DNA of 64,000 nucleotides, taken from the NCBI RefSeq assembly GCF_017968845.1, contig NZ_CP072876.1:2232001-2296000 (forward strand). The letters run 5' to 3'. The position numbers and the translations under genes were made by a program. Shown one piece after another: positions 10,385 to 19,500 of the stretch (its first letter is position 1; each line of letters begins with the position of its first letter). Below the pieces are notes generated by a model. That model was not told the origin of the DNA, did not search any database, and was given only the letters and a program-made list of their open reading frames with translations. The stretch comes from Microbacterium sp. NIBRBAC000506063 (GTDB lineage Bacteria > Actinomycetota > Actinomycetes > Actinomycetales > Microbacteriaceae).

Positions 10385-10542
10385 GGCGTTCCAGCCGTGA
10401 TCAAAGCGTTATGTCGTATTTGGCTGTTCGTCACCTGAATGGCCCGATCACGAGGCTTTACCACGTACCCTCAAAGTACGCACCGGGGGTGCAGAGAAGA
10501 GTCCTCAGAGGGACAGTCGCTCTGACGGGCGGGGTGGTTGGT

Positions 10543-11559
10543 ATGCGGTTCTTCGGCGTTGGCACAGCCGTCGCATCATCGAGCCTTTCCGGTCATCCCT
10601 CCGCACCGATTCCCGTCACCGGTCCCGGAGTGGGCGAGGGCATCCGGGTCGAGCTCGGCGAGACCGGCATCTCCGTCTTCCCGCTCATGCTCGGCACCGG
10701 CGAGTTCGGCTGGAACGTCAACCAGTCGACCGCGAACGCGATCCTGGACCGCTACATCGACTTCGGCGGCAATGCGATCCATACCGCCGACGGCTTCTCC
10801 GGCGGGCGCAGCGAGTACTTCGTCGGCCAGTGGCTGAAGGCCCGCAGCGCCCGCGACGGCGTCGTGCTGGGCGCGCGGATCGGTGCCCACGCCGACAACC
10901 CCGGGCTCGATCCGGTCAATCTCGTCCGCGCCGTCGACGCGAGTCTCGGTCGTCTCGGAACAGACGTCATCGATGTGCTCTACCTCGACGCCTCGCTCGA
11001 TGAGACATCGAACCTCGAAGACACCCTCGCCACGGTCGAGTGGCTGCGCGAGGCCGGCAAGATCCGTGCGGTCGGCGCCTACCGCTTCCGCGCCGAACGC
11101 CTGGTCGAGGCCCGCATCCTCAGCGCTGCCGGCTATCCGCGCATCGAGGTGCTCGACGAGCCCTACAACCTGATCCGCCGCATGCCGTTCGAGGGCGATC
11201 TGCGCCTCGTCGCCGGGGCGCAGAGCCTCGCGGTCACGCCTTCGCACGCCCTGGAGCACGGGTTCCTGTCGGGCCGGCACCGTTCGAAGTCGGATGCCGC
11301 GCAGAACGTCCGCGGCGAGCAGATCCGCGAGAACCTGAACCGCCGCGGCATCCGGGTCCTGAGGGCGCTGGACGTCGTAGCGCAGGAGCAGGGCGCGCCG
11401 GTCGCCGCCGTCGCGGTGGCCTGGCTGCTGGCGCAGCGCTCCGTCGTCGCGCCGATCGTCAACGCCTTCGCCGCCGAGCACGTCGAGGAGCTCGTTCAGG
11501 GCGCGGGCGTGACGCTCACGCGCGGGCAGCTCTCCGAGCTCACCCGCGCCGGCAACTGA
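10543..11559 (+). CDS. Aldo/keto reductase family protein
   Basis: About 338 residues. It begins MRFFGVGTAVASSSLSGHPS and continues VELGETGISVFPLMLGTGEFGWNV, the opening strand of aldo/keto reductases; GNAIHTADGFSGGRSE corresponds to the region of the catalytic aspartate and tyrosine, although here the usual D-T-A-x-x-Y is HTADGF, so the tyrosine is replaced by phenylalanine. The C-terminal helices AVAWLLAQRSVVAPIVNAF are typical. Because the catalytic tyrosine seems absent, reductase activity is uncertain. The start is not fixed by a ribosome site; an open frame continues 44 codons upstream. Confidence 0.75.
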   Translation: MRFFGVGTAVASSSLSGHPSAPIPVTGPGVGEGIRVELGETGISVFPLMLGTGEFGWNVNQSTANAILDRYIDFGGNAIHTADGFSGGRSEYFVGQWLKARSARDGVVLGARIGAHADNPGLDPVNLVRAVDASLGRLGTDVIDVLYLDASLDETSNLEDTLATVEWLREAGKIRAVGAYRFRAERLVEARILSAAGYPRIEVLDEPYNLIRRMPFEGDLRLVAGAQSLAVTPSHALEHGFLSGRHRSKSDAAQNVRGEQIRENLNRRGIRVLRALDVVAQEQGAPVAAVAVAWLLAQRSVVAPIVNAFAAEHVEELVQGAGVTLTRGQLSELTRAGN

Positions 11560-11700
11560 CCTTCTTCGGCCCGCACCGGTCGCCGACACGAGCCCTGCCG
11601 AGCCGAGCACTCCGGTCGTACCGGGACGTCGTTCGCCCCGGTGACGTAGGCTGGAGAGCGCGTGCCCGCGCTGATGCCGGTGCGCGAGGAGTGAGCGGTA

Positions 11701-12302
11701 GTGACGCATTACATATACCTGGTCAGACACGGCGAGCATCAAGATGCTGAGCACGGATTGACCGACGGACCCCTTTCTCCCCGAGGACAGCGTCAGGCCG
11801 AGGCCATCGCCGCGCGCCTGTCGGGTCTGCCGCTGGACGCCGTGTGGCATTCTCCGCTGCTGCGCGCCGCCGAAACGGCCCGCACGATCGCCGAGCGGCT
11901 CCCGTCGGTCGAGCCCGAGCCCTCCGCGCTGCTTTTCGATTGCGTGCCCACAGGCCCGACCGAGGAGACCCCTTCCGCGTACGAGCCCTTCTTCGGGTCG
12001 GTGACGGATGCCGAGATCGAGGCCGGTCGCGCACAGATGATCGACGCGATCGGCGAGTTCCTCGTGCGCAAGACCGGAGACGTGCACGAGGTGCTCATCA
12101 CCCACAACTTCGTCATCGCGTGGTTCGTGCGCGAAGTGCTCGGCGCGCCCGAGTGGCGGTGGATGACCCTCAACCAGGCCCATTGCGGACTCACGGTGAT
12201 CGCGCAGAAGCAGGGCGCCCGTGGTCGTTGCTCACGCACAACGACCTCGGCCACCTGCCCTTCGAGCTGCGCACCGGCATGCCCGAGGCCGTCCCCGCGT
12301 GA
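11701..12302 (+). CDS. Histidine phosphatase family protein (one frameshift)
   Basis: About 200 residues. The GTG start is followed by THYIYLVRHGEHQDAEHG, which carries the RHG phosphohistidine motif of the phosphoglycerate mutase/PhoE superfamily, and HSPLLRAAETARTIAERL, which holds the second catalytic arginine. The second catalytic histidine is in VLITHNFVIAWFV. A base is missing near 12222; after it the frame reads WSLLTHNDLGHLPFELRTG to the stop. It precedes dapB on the same strand with a 47-base gap. Substrate unknown. Confidence 0.85.
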
Positions 12303-12349
12303 CCCGCGGCATCCGGCGCTGCATGTCCGCAGCGGAATAGACTGAGGAC

Positions 12350-13096
12350 ATGACGACACAGGTCGCCCTCGTCGGCGGAACAGGAAAGCTCGGTGGCATC
12401 ATCCACCGGGTGATCGACGAGACCGAGGGCTTCGAGGTGGGCCGGGTGCTCACCTCCCGCAGCAGCGTCGACGAGCTCGACGGCGCCGGTCTCGTCGTCG
12501 ACGCCTCCACGCCCTCGGTCAGCATCGACATCGTGCGCGCGGCCGTCGAACGCGGCACGAACGTGCTCGTGGCCACCTCGGGCTGGTCGGCCGAGCGGAT
12601 CGCGCTCGTGCGCCCGCTCGTGGAGGCGGCCGGCACCGGGGCGGTGTTCATCCCGAATTTCTCCCTGGGCTCCGTGCTCGGATCGGCGCTGGCGGCAGCG
12701 GCCGCACCGTTCTTCGGCTCCGTCGAGATCATCGAGGCCCATCGCGAGACGAAGATCGACTCGCCCAGCGGCACCGCGGTGCGCACGGCCGAGCTCGTCG
12801 CCCAGGCGCGGGCCGATCGCGGGCCGATCGACGCGCCCCACGCCGATCAGCGCGCCCGCGGCCAGCAGGTCGCCGGCGTGCAGGTGCACTCGCTGCGGCG
12901 CCCCGGCGTCGTCGCCCGGCAGGATGTCATCCTCTCCGGTGCGGGGGAGTCGCTCACGATCACCCATGACACGATCGTCTCTGCCGACGCCTATGCGCCC
13001 GGCATCCGGCTCTCGCTGCCCTTCGCCCGTGACGCCCGCGGCGTGTTCGTGGGGCTGGAGAGCATGATCGACATCGGGATCGGTCACGCCCCGTGA
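12350..13096 (+). CDS. dapB: 4-hydroxy-tetrahydrodipicolinate reductase
   Basis: 248 residues, intact. It reduces the DapA product with NAD(P)H on the way to diaminopimelate and lysine. MTTQVALVGGTGKLGGIIHR is the nucleotide-binding start (G-G-T-G-K-L-G). ATSGWSAERI follows the NAD site. The substrate and catalytic motif is EAHRETKIDSPSGTAVRTAE, with the lysine and the SPSGTA loop. TAGACT lies six bases before the ATG, so the transcript is probably leaderless. dapA and dapF are elsewhere in this window, so the pathway genes are scattered rather than in one operon. Confidence 0.95.
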   Translation: MTTQVALVGGTGKLGGIIHRVIDETEGFEVGRVLTSRSSVDELDGAGLVVDASTPSVSIDIVRAAVERGTNVLVATSGWSAERIALVRPLVEAAGTGAVFIPNFSLGSVLGSALAAAAAPFFGSVEIIEAHRETKIDSPSGTAVRTAELVAQARADRGPIDAPHADQRARGQQVAGVQVHSLRRPGVVARQDVILSGAGESLTITHDTIVSADAYAPGIRLSLPFARDARGVFVGLESMIDIGIGHAP

Positions 13097-13539
13097 TCTC
13101 GCGCGTCGGCGTCGCGGTGATGGGCGCGGCACTGCTGCTCTACGTCGTCGTGGCGGCGTGGCTGGCCGTGCAGTTCCTCCTCGCGGGAACGCCGGCCGGC
13201 ATCGGGATGGGCATCGCGCTCGCCGTGCTCGCGCCGCTGGGCGGCTGGGCGCTCGCACGTGAGCTGGTGTTCGGCTTCCAGGCCGATCGGCTCGGGCGCA
13301 CCCTCGAGGCAGAGGGCGGCATGCCCGCAGAGGAGGTCGCGCTCACCCCGAGCGGACGCGTCGTGAAGGACGAGGCCAGTCCGCTCGTGGCGAAGTACGC
13401 CGAGGCCGCGGCATCCGACGACGACTGGCGCGCGCACTACCGGCTCGGCATCGTTCAGGATGCCGCGGGCGAGCGCAAGGAGGCTCGGGCGAGCATCCGT
13501 GAGGCGATCCGCCGCGAGAGGGCCGCGCGCAGCGCTTAG
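13093..13539 (+). CDS. Two-helix membrane protein with TPR-like tail
   Basis: 148 residues. The GTG start overlaps the dapB stop (GTGA), so it is coupled to dapB. Two hydrophobic segments, VAVMGAALLLYVVVAAWLAV and GMGIALAVLAPLGGWALA, form a membrane anchor. The soluble part ends DDWRAHYRLGIVQDAAGERKE followed by RASIREAIRRERA, which resembles a single TPR pair. I recall such proteins beside dapB in other Microbacteriaceae but know no function. Its stop codon overlaps the stop of the converging OsmC gene. Confidence 0.7.
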   Translation: MISRVGVAVMGAALLLYVVVAAWLAVQFLLAGTPAGIGMGIALAVLAPLGGWALARELVFGFQADRLGRTLEAEGGMPAEEVALTPSGRVVKDEASPLVAKYAEAAASDDDWRAHYRLGIVQDAAGERKEARASIREAIRRERAARSA

Positions 13540-13960
13540 GCCAGCGTCGCCTCGAGCGTGATCTCCACGCCCGCGAGCGCCTGTGAGACGGGGCAGCCGG
13601 TCTTGGCGCCTTCGGCGAGCTCCTGGAACTTCTCCGGCGACAGCCCGGGCACGACCGCGTTGACGTTGAGGTGACTGCCGGTGATGCCGACGCCGGGCTT
13701 GAAGGTCACCGAGGCGGAGGTGTTGACCTGCTCGGGCGGAGTGCCGTTCTCGGTCAGCGCGTGCGAGAGCGCCATGCTGAAGCACGAGGAGTGCGCCGCG
13801 GCGATGAGCTCCTCGGGGTGGTGACGGTGTCGGACCCCTCGCTGCGCGCCTTCCAGTTCAGGGGGAAGGTGCCCAGCTGCGAGGAGGAGAACGAGACGGC
13901 GCCCTGCCCTTCGGCGAGACTCCCGTTCCAGGTCGCGGTGGCTTCACTTGTCACGGGCAT
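13536..13960 (-). CDS. OsmC family peroxiredoxin-like protein (one frameshift)
   Basis: About 141 residues. OsmC-type enzymes reduce organic hydroperoxides with two cysteines. The first lies in AAHSSCFSMALSHAL, the second in KTGCPVSQALAG. The N-terminus reads MPVTSEATATWNGSLAEGQG. A base is missing near 13820, where the frame must change to read HHPEELIAAAHSSC. A ribosome site (GGAGG) lies just before the ATG. It converges on the TPR-like gene with overlapping stops. Confidence 0.9.
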
Positions 13961-14028
13961 GGGTCCTCCAGAGCTCGCAGGTGTGGGCCCAGCCTACCCA
14001 GCAATCGGATGCCGCGGAACCGCTGAAC

Positions 14029-14589
14029 CTAGGCCGTCGTGCGCCCCAGCACGCCCGCCCGCTGCAGCAGCAGGTAGATCTGGCAGCCGAGGCAGAAGGC
14101 GAAGGCGGCGTTGAGGAAGGCCGCGATGAACGCGGCGGCGGTGGCGATCGGCAGCGCCCACGGCACACCGACCAGGTGCAGCACGATCCCGACGGTCACG
14201 ACGAACAGCCCGACGCCCTGCGCGAAGCGCGGCGGACGCGGGTCTTCCAGCTCGGTGGGCGGCGAGAGGCGCGGCTGCAAGACACGGCGGTAGAGAACAC
14301 TCCACGGCGAGGTGCGCGGAGACAGCACGCCCCACAGGAACAGCAGGGCGATCACCACGGTGAGCAGGAACCCGGGGTCCGAGGCGCGAACGGCGAACGT
14401 CGCTGCCGCGATGCCCGGCGTGAACACGGCGCCGGACACGGGCTGATACGCGAACCATCCGAACGAGGCCGAGCCGGAGGCCGTGGAGATGCCGATGAGT
14501 CCCAGCACCGTCGCGATCAGAAGCAGGGCGGCGGTGATCGTCGCGGCGAAGCGCGGGCCGCGCGGATCGATGCCGGCGGGAGTGGTCAC
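14029..14589 (-). CDS. DUF4395 family membrane protein
   Basis: 186 residues, start GTG. It has about four membrane segments: FAATITAALLLIATVLGLIG, FLLTVVIALLFLWGVL, VGLFVVTVGIVLHLVGVPWA and FIAAFLNAAFAFCLGCQIYL. The CLGC pair near the end is the conserved feature of DUF4395 proteins. The gene overlaps the end of the thioredoxin-like gene (GTGA), so the two are coupled. DUF4395 next to a thioredoxin is a common actinobacterial pair, suggesting a membrane electron-transfer role of the CLGC cysteines with the thioredoxin; this is inference. Confidence 0.85.
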   Translation of the reverse strand: MTTPAGIDPRGPRFAATITAALLLIATVLGLIGISTASGSASFGWFAYQPVSGAVFTPGIAAATFAVRASDPGFLLTVVIALLFLWGVLSPRTSPWSVLYRRVLQPRLSPPTELEDPRPPRFAQGVGLFVVTVGIVLHLVGVPWALPIATAAAFIAAFLNAAFAFCLGCQIYLLLQRAGVLGRTTA

Positions 14590-15021
14590 AGGGTGGCTCC
14601 TTCGGGGCGAGCTCGGCGAGGTCCTGCAAGAGCGTGGGGGTGTGCGGAACACCGCGGTAGCGGGCGTGCACGGCGCCCGAGACATCGACGAGTAGGGTCG
14701 TCGGCGTCTGCAGCACATGGTAGTGACGGGCGAGATCGGGGCGGTGGGTCAGATCGACGTCGATGTGACGGACGCCGGGGCGGGTGCCGGCCAGCTGCGT
14801 GAGCTGACGGCGCACCTGCGGGCAGCGTGCGCACAGCTCGGTGCTGAACTGCACGAGGGTGGCCCGCTCTCCGAGCGCCTCGCCGTCGAGATCGGATGCC
14901 CGCATCCGCTCGCCCGGCGCCGCGTCGACGTGTCGTCCTTCGCGGCGCCGCAGCAGCACGCCGATGAGCGTCGCGAGGCCCAGGAGGACTCCCGCGACCA
15001 GCAGCGCGCCGCCGAGGGTCA
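14586..15021 (-). CDS. Membrane-anchored thioredoxin-like protein (one frameshift)
   Basis: About 145 residues. An N-terminal membrane helix, [20 protein letters not shown], is followed by a thioredoxin fold: [20 protein letters not shown] with a C-A-R-C active site and [16 protein letters not shown] with the cis-proline. A base is missing near 14600; repaired, the protein ends GATL or ATL with a TGA overlapping the DUF4395 start. TATTCT lies seven bases before the ATG. Probably a thiol-disulfide oxidoreductase facing the outside, working with the DUF4395 partner. Confidence 0.85.
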
Positions 15022-15125
15022 TGTGGTCAAGAATACGGCGGTTTGCGGCATCCGGATCGGTTGTGACGGCCCATGACGTGCGGGGCGCGCCCCGTTCGTC
15101 GGTGCCCGCGGGTATCGTGGCAGGC

Positions 15126-15935
15126 ATGAGCGACGCTGTGCCCACTCCCTACGAAGATCTGCTCCGCGATGTGCTCGAGTCGGGGGCGGTGAAGACCGAT
15201 CGCACCGGCACCGGCACCCGCAGCGTCTTCGGGCGGCAGATTCGCTTCGATCTGGCCCAGGGCTTCCCCCTCATCACGACCAAGCGCGTGCATTTCAAGT
15301 CGATCGCCTATGAGCTGCTGTGGTTCCTGCGCGGCGAGTCGAACGTGCGGTGGCTGCAGGAGAACGGCGTGACCATCTGGGACGAATGGGCGGATGCCGC
15401 GGGCGACCTGGGTCCGGTGTACGGGGTGCAGTGGCGCTCCTGGCCGACCCCCGACGGCGGGCACATCGATCAGCTGTCCGAGGTGATCGAGCAGATCCGG
15501 CGGGAGCCCGATTCCCGGCGCCTGATCGTGTCGGCGTGGAATCCGGCCGACATCCCCGACATGGCGCTCGCCCCCTGCCACGCGCTCTTCCAGTTCTATG
15601 TCGCCGACGGTAAGCTGTCGTGCCAGCTCTACCAGCGCAGCGCCGACCTCTTCCTCGGGGTGCCGTTCAACATCGCCTCCTATGCGCTGCTGACGCTCAT
15701 GATCGCGCAGCAGACCGGGCTGGAGCCCGGCGAGTTCGTCTGGACGGGCGGCGACTGCCACATCTACGACAACCACGTCGAGCAGGTCACCGAGCAGCTG
15801 ACCCGAGAGCCCTTCCCGTACCCGACGCTGCGCTTCGCGCGAAAGCCCGAGTCGGTCTTCGACTACCGGTACGAGGACTTCGTGGTCGAGGGCTACCAGC
15901 ACCACCCGCCGATCCGGGCGGTGGTGGCGGTATGA
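15126..15935 (+). CDS. thyA: Thymidylate synthase
   Basis: 269 residues, intact and of usual length for the folate-dependent enzyme, which methylates dUMP to dTMP and turns methylene-tetrahydrofolate into dihydrofolate. Motifs: [19 protein letters not shown], the nucleophile in [13 protein letters not shown], and [24 protein letters not shown] lies seven bases before the ATG. Its stop overlaps the folA start (ATGA), the classic thyA-folA pair in which DHFR regenerates the folate. Confidence 0.97.
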   Translation: MSDAVPTPYEDLLRDVLESGAVKTDRTGTGTRSVFGRQIRFDLAQGFPLITTKRVHFKSIAYELLWFLRGESNVRWLQENGVTIWDEWADAAGDLGPVYGVQWRSWPTPDGGHIDQLSEVIEQIRREPDSRRLIVSAWNPADIPDMALAPCHALFQFYVADGKLSCQLYQRSADLFLGVPFNIASYALLTLMIAQQTGLEPGEFVWTGGDCHIYDNHVEQVTEQLTREPFPYPTLRFARKPESVFDYRYEDFVVEGYQHHPPIRAVVAV

Positions 15936-16406
15936 CCTGGGTCGGGCTGATCTGGGCCGAGGCGCGCGGCGGCGTCATCGGCGCCGAGGGGGCATGCCCT
16001 GGCATGTTCCCGAAGACCTCGCGCACTTCAAAGAGGTGACCCTCGGTGCGCCGGTCATCATGGGACGCAAGACGTGGGACTCGCTGCCCGAGCGCTTCCG
16101 TCCGCTGCCGGACCGCGAGAACATCGTGATCACCCGCCGTCAGGACTGGGGCGCCGAGGGCGCGCGTCGCGCCGCGACACTGGCGGATGCCGTGCGCGGT
16201 CACGATCAGGTCTGGATCATCGGCGGCGCCGAGATCTTCGCCCAGGTCATCGGCGAGGCCGACCGGCTCGAGGTCACCGAGATCGACCTGGAGGTCGACG
16301 GCGATGCCTTCGCACCGGCGAAGGACGGCTGGCGCCTGGTCGGCGAGGGGAGTGGCAGACCTCGCGCACCGGCATCCGATTCCGATTCCTGAGGTATGAG
16401 CGCTGA
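15932..16406 (+). CDS. folA: Dihydrofolate reductase (two frameshifts)
   Basis: About 158 residues after repair near 15992 (GGGG run) and 16350. [20 protein letters not shown], then [17 protein letters not shown] with the W-x-x-P-x-D substrate motif, [13 protein letters not shown] for NADPH binding and [14 protein letters not shown]. The C-terminus reads [18 protein letters not shown]. Start overlaps thyA, stop overlaps the SDR gene (TGATG), so three genes are coupled. Both frame breaks lie in or beside short G runs, consistent with sequencing error in an essential gene. Confidence 0.93.
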
Positions 16407-17167
16407 TGCCCACCGCACTCATCACCGGAGCGAGCGCGGGCCTCGGAGCCGAGTTCGCCACGCAGCTTGCGGCGCGCGGCGCCGATCTGGTGCTCGTGGC
16501 GCGCTCGACCGACGCGCTCAAGGGTCTCGCCGAGAAGTTGCGCGACGAGTACGGCGTGGCCGTCGATGTGCGCACGGCCGACCTCACCCAGACGCGCGGC
16601 ATCAACAAGGTCGCCGAGCGTCTGGCCGATACCGAGCAGCCGATCGATCTGCTCGTCAACAACGCAGGCTTCGGGCTGCCGCTGCATTTCGCGAGCAACG
16701 ACATCGACGACGAGGTGGCGCATCTGCGCATCCACGTCGAGGCGCCGATGCGGCTCACCCATGCGGCACTCCAGGGCATGCGCGGCCGCGGCGGGCGCAT
16801 CATCAACGTCGCCTCGGTCGCCGCGTTCATCCCGCGCTCCACCTACGCGGCGTGCAAGTCATGGCTCATCAGCTTCAGCGAGTGGGCGAATGCCGAGTAC
16901 GCCCGCGACGGCGTCTCGGTGACGGCGCTGTGCCCGGGCTTCACTCACACGAGCTTCCACGAGCGGATGGGACTGCCGCCCGGGCAGGAGGGCATCGCGC
17001 CTTTCCTGTGGCTCGATGCCCCCGACGTGGTCCGCGAGGCGCTGCGCGATGCCGCGCGCGGCAGGGCCGTCTCGATCCCGTCGCTGCGGTACAAGGCGAT
17101 CGTGGCGCTGACGAGAGTGCTGCCCCGTTCGGTGCTTGCCCGCACGGGCCGGCAGGGGCGGGTCTAG
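16406..17167 (+). CDS. Short-chain dehydrogenase/reductase
   Basis: 253 residues. ALITGASAGLGAEFATQLA carries the T-G-x-x-x-G-x-G cofactor motif, NNAGFGLPLHF the N-N-A-G motif, and the active site is S in INVASVAAF plus STYAACKSW (Y-A-A-C-K). It is coupled to folA by a TGATG overlap. This group of SDRs (related to DltE/YqjQ) has unknown substrates. A family 1 repeat cluster follows it. Confidence 0.85.
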   Translation: MPTALITGASAGLGAEFATQLAARGADLVLVARSTDALKGLAEKLRDEYGVAVDVRTADLTQTRGINKVAERLADTEQPIDLLVNNAGFGLPLHFASNDIDDEVAHLRIHVEAPMRLTHAALQGMRGRGGRIINVASVAAFIPRSTYAACKSWLISFSEWANAEYARDGVSVTALCPGFTHTSFHERMGLPPGQEGIAPFLWLDAPDVVREALRDAARGRAVSIPSLRYKAIVALTRVLPRSVLARTGRQGRV

Positions 17168-17215
17168 CGCCGCGCCGCCATGTCGCCACGCGCGAAGCCA
17201 GGCGCGTCTGGGCCG

Positions 17216-17338
17216 CCGTCTGCAGGAGCACCCCGGCCATCTGCAGGAGCAACCACTCGAATAGGTCGCAAGTGCCTCGAAATCCCGCCGTTTCGACGTA
17301 CTTGCTCCTGCAGACGGTCGGGTTGCTCCTGCAGACGA
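17216..17338. repeat. Family 1 palindromic repeat cluster, copy B
   Basis: Direct units at 17216-17230 (CCGTCTGCAGGAGCA) and 17237-17252 (CCATCTGCAGGAGCAA), inverted units at 17302-17317 (TTGCTCCTGCAGACGG) and 17323-17338 (TTGCTCCTGCAGACGA). The spacer is about 50 bases, as in copies A and D, but its sequence differs. Together with copy C it brackets the wHTH/DUF559 gene. Confidence 0.8.
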
Positions 17339-17439
17339 GCACGGCGACTACTTCTCCACATTCGCGGGTCGGACCTGATCCATCCACAATCGCGATGAAG
17401 TGCCCTCGGCGCCGGCATGCGCCCGGGAAGATCGCAGCC

Positions 17440-18324
17440 ATGAAGGTGAAACAGATTCTTCATGACAGGGGTGGGCTGGCTCGGACAGCAGACTTCCGCC
17501 GGGCAGGCGTCGATAGGTCTGCCATCGACCGAGCGCTGTGCGATGGAACCATGCATCGCGCGCGGCGGGGAGTGTATGCCAAGGCAGGGCTGGCCCGGGA
17601 CAGCCTCGTGGCAGCCCGGCACGGCGGCGAACTGGCGTGCGTCTCCGTGTTGCGCACACTCGGGGTCTGGGTGCTTGATGATGAGCTCGATTCGGCCGAC
17701 GCCGACTCGCCGATTCATGTGTGGGTAGGGCCTTCCGGCAGGCAGCACAAGCATGAGGGATGCGGGTGCAAGGTTCACCATGAGGAATGGACGCGAACGC
17801 CTGGCCTGGGCACCGCGGATGCGGCACTCGCGCTCATCCAGTACGCCGGCTGTGCACCGGAGGAACGCTTCTTCGCCTCACTCGAGTCGGCCTTGCGGCA
17901 GGGTCTGGTCACCGATGCCGGGCGAGGCATGATCCGGCGGCGGATCCTTAAGGAGAAACGCTGGATCGTCGACCTCGCCCGTACCGACGCCGATAGCGGC
18001 CTCGAGTCGCTCTTGCGTTTCCGCCTGCACCTTCTCGGCATCTCCTTGGAGTCGCAAGTATCGATCCCGGGGATCACACCGGTGGACTTCTTGCTGGGCG
18101 GGCGGATCATTCTGGAGGCGGACGGCCGCGAGAATCATGACGGCCCGTCGAAGCGGCACAAGGATCTGATGCGCGATGCGGTGACCGCAGCGCTGGGCTA
18201 TGAGACCCTGCGGTTCGACTACGCGATGATCGTGTACCGGTGGCAAATCGTGCTGGACGCGATTCTGGGGCGCATGCGGCGTATCGGGCTGAGCCTTCCG
18301 CAGGAGGCGGCTTACCGTCTGTAG
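17440..18324 (+). CDS. wHTH plus DUF559 nuclease-like protein (AbiEi-like)
   Basis: 294 residues. The N-terminal part, MKVKQILHDRGGLARTADFR and VDRSAIDRALCDGTMHRARR, is a winged helix like the N-terminus of AbiEi antitoxins. The C-terminal part, GRIILEADGRENHDGPSKRH and then RDAVTAALGYETLRFDYAMI, matches the PD-(D/E)XK-like core of DUF559/Vsr-type nucleases. No AbiEii toxin or other partner is adjacent. Codons are less biased than those of neighbours and the gene is bracketed by family 1 repeats, with its stop codon inside one; both suggest transfer or mobility. Such single proteins are common in Microbacteriaceae; the role is unknown. Confidence 0.7.
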   Translation: MKVKQILHDRGGLARTADFRRAGVDRSAIDRALCDGTMHRARRGVYAKAGLARDSLVAARHGGELACVSVLRTLGVWVLDDELDSADADSPIHVWVGPSGRQHKHEGCGCKVHHEEWTRTPGLGTADAALALIQYAGCAPEERFFASLESALRQGLVTDAGRGMIRRRILKEKRWIVDLARTDADSGLESLLRFRLHLLGISLESQVSIPGITPVDFLLGGRIILEADGRENHDGPSKRHKDLMRDAVTAALGYETLRFDYAMIVYRWQIVLDAILGRMRRIGLSLPQEAAYRL

Positions 18325-18416
18325 GAGCGATCCATCGATTCCTTGCGTTTTCGGGGTGTTTCGGCGGTCATCACGCATGTTGCTCCTGCATACGGCGCGG
18401 GCGCTCCTGCAGACCG
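18315..18416. repeat. Family 1 palindromic repeat cluster, copy C
   Basis: One direct unit at 18315-18330 (CCGTCTGTAGGAGCGA) and inverted units at 18380-18395 (TTGCTCCTGCATACGG) and 18401-18416 (GCGCTCCTGCAGACCG). The TAG in the first unit is the stop codon of the preceding gene. Confidence 0.75.
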
Positions 18417-18466
18417 TCGCCTCGGCCCGTCATGCACCCCATCGCCAAGACCGATAACCTGAAGAC

Positions 18467-19444
18467 ATGACGCACACGGGCAACCCCTTCGGACAGGTGC
18501 TCGTCGCGCTGGTCACTCCGATGACCGCCGACGGCGAGGTCGACTGGCCCGCCACCGAGAAGCACATCGACGACGTCATCACCGCCGGCGCCGACGGCAT
18601 CGTCGTCACGGGCACGACGGGCGAGACCTCCACGCTCACCGATGCCGAGAAGATCCGCCTCGTCGAGGTCGGCAAGGACGTCGCGGCCGGCCGGGCGAAG
18701 ATCATCACCGGCGGCGGCTCCAACGAGACCGCCCATGCGATCGAGCTGTACAAGGCCAGCGAGAAGGCCGGCGCCGACGGCATCATGATCGTCACCCCGT
18801 ACTACAACAAGCCGACGCAGGCCGGCATCCTCACGCATTTCCGGCTCGTGGCCGACGCGACCGACCTTCCGGTGATCCTCTACGACATCCCGGGTCGCAC
18901 GGGGGTGCCGATCCAGTACGAGACGATCCTGCGCCTGGCGAAGCATCCGAACATCCTCGCGGTGAAAGACGCCAAGGGCGACTTCAGCGAGGTGAGTCGT
19001 GTGCTCAACCAGACCGACCTGATGTACTTCTCCGGTGACGATGCCAACGTGCTGCCGCATCTGTCGATCGGCGCCACGGGCCTGATCGGCGTGACGGCCA
19101 ACGTTGCCGCCGCGCCCTACCGGGTGATCGTCGACGCGATCGGCCGCGGCGATCTCGCGGCGGCGACGGCGGAGCACAAGCGTCTGGAGCCGCTCGTGAG
19201 GGCGGTCATGACGCATGTGCCCGGCACTGTCGCCGCGAAGTACATCCTCCACGGCCTCGGCCGTATCTCCAGCCCGCGGGTGCGACTGCCGCTCGTGGGC
19301 CCGGAGGAGTGGGAGGCCGCCATGATCGAAGACGAGCTGGCGCTCGTCGGCGATGTGCCCGGCGCCGACTTCTCGAACTTCCGCCCCGACCGCAATGCGG
19401 CCGCCGGCGGCGCACTGCCCAAGGTGCACGGCACGACGCGGTGA
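18467..19444 (+). CDS. dapA: 4-hydroxy-tetrahydrodipicolinate synthase
   Basis: 325 residues, intact. It condenses pyruvate with aspartate semialdehyde, the first step of the diaminopimelate/lysine branch. Motifs: GADGIVVTGTTGETSTLTDAE, VILYDIPGRTGVPIQ with the catalytic tyrosine, and ILAVKDAKGDFSEV with the Schiff-base lysine. TAACCT lies six bases before the ATG, so it is probably leaderless. RNase J follows 56 bases later, a frequent actinobacterial order (dapA-rnj-ftsK). Confidence 0.96.
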   Translation: MTHTGNPFGQVLVALVTPMTADGEVDWPATEKHIDDVITAGADGIVVTGTTGETSTLTDAEKIRLVEVGKDVAAGRAKIITGGGSNETAHAIELYKASEKAGADGIMIVTPYYNKPTQAGILTHFRLVADATDLPVILYDIPGRTGVPIQYETILRLAKHPNILAVKDAKGDFSEVSRVLNQTDLMYFSGDDANVLPHLSIGATGLIGVTANVAAAPYRVIVDAIGRGDLAAATAEHKRLEPLVRAVMTHVPGTVAAKYILHGLGRISSPRVRLPLVGPEEWEAAMIEDELALVGDVPGADFSNFRPDRNAAAGGALPKVHGTTR

Positions 19445-19500
19445 CGCGGCGCAGCTGCACGAACGACCGGATGCGAGCCGCATCCGACTGAGGAGACGCA

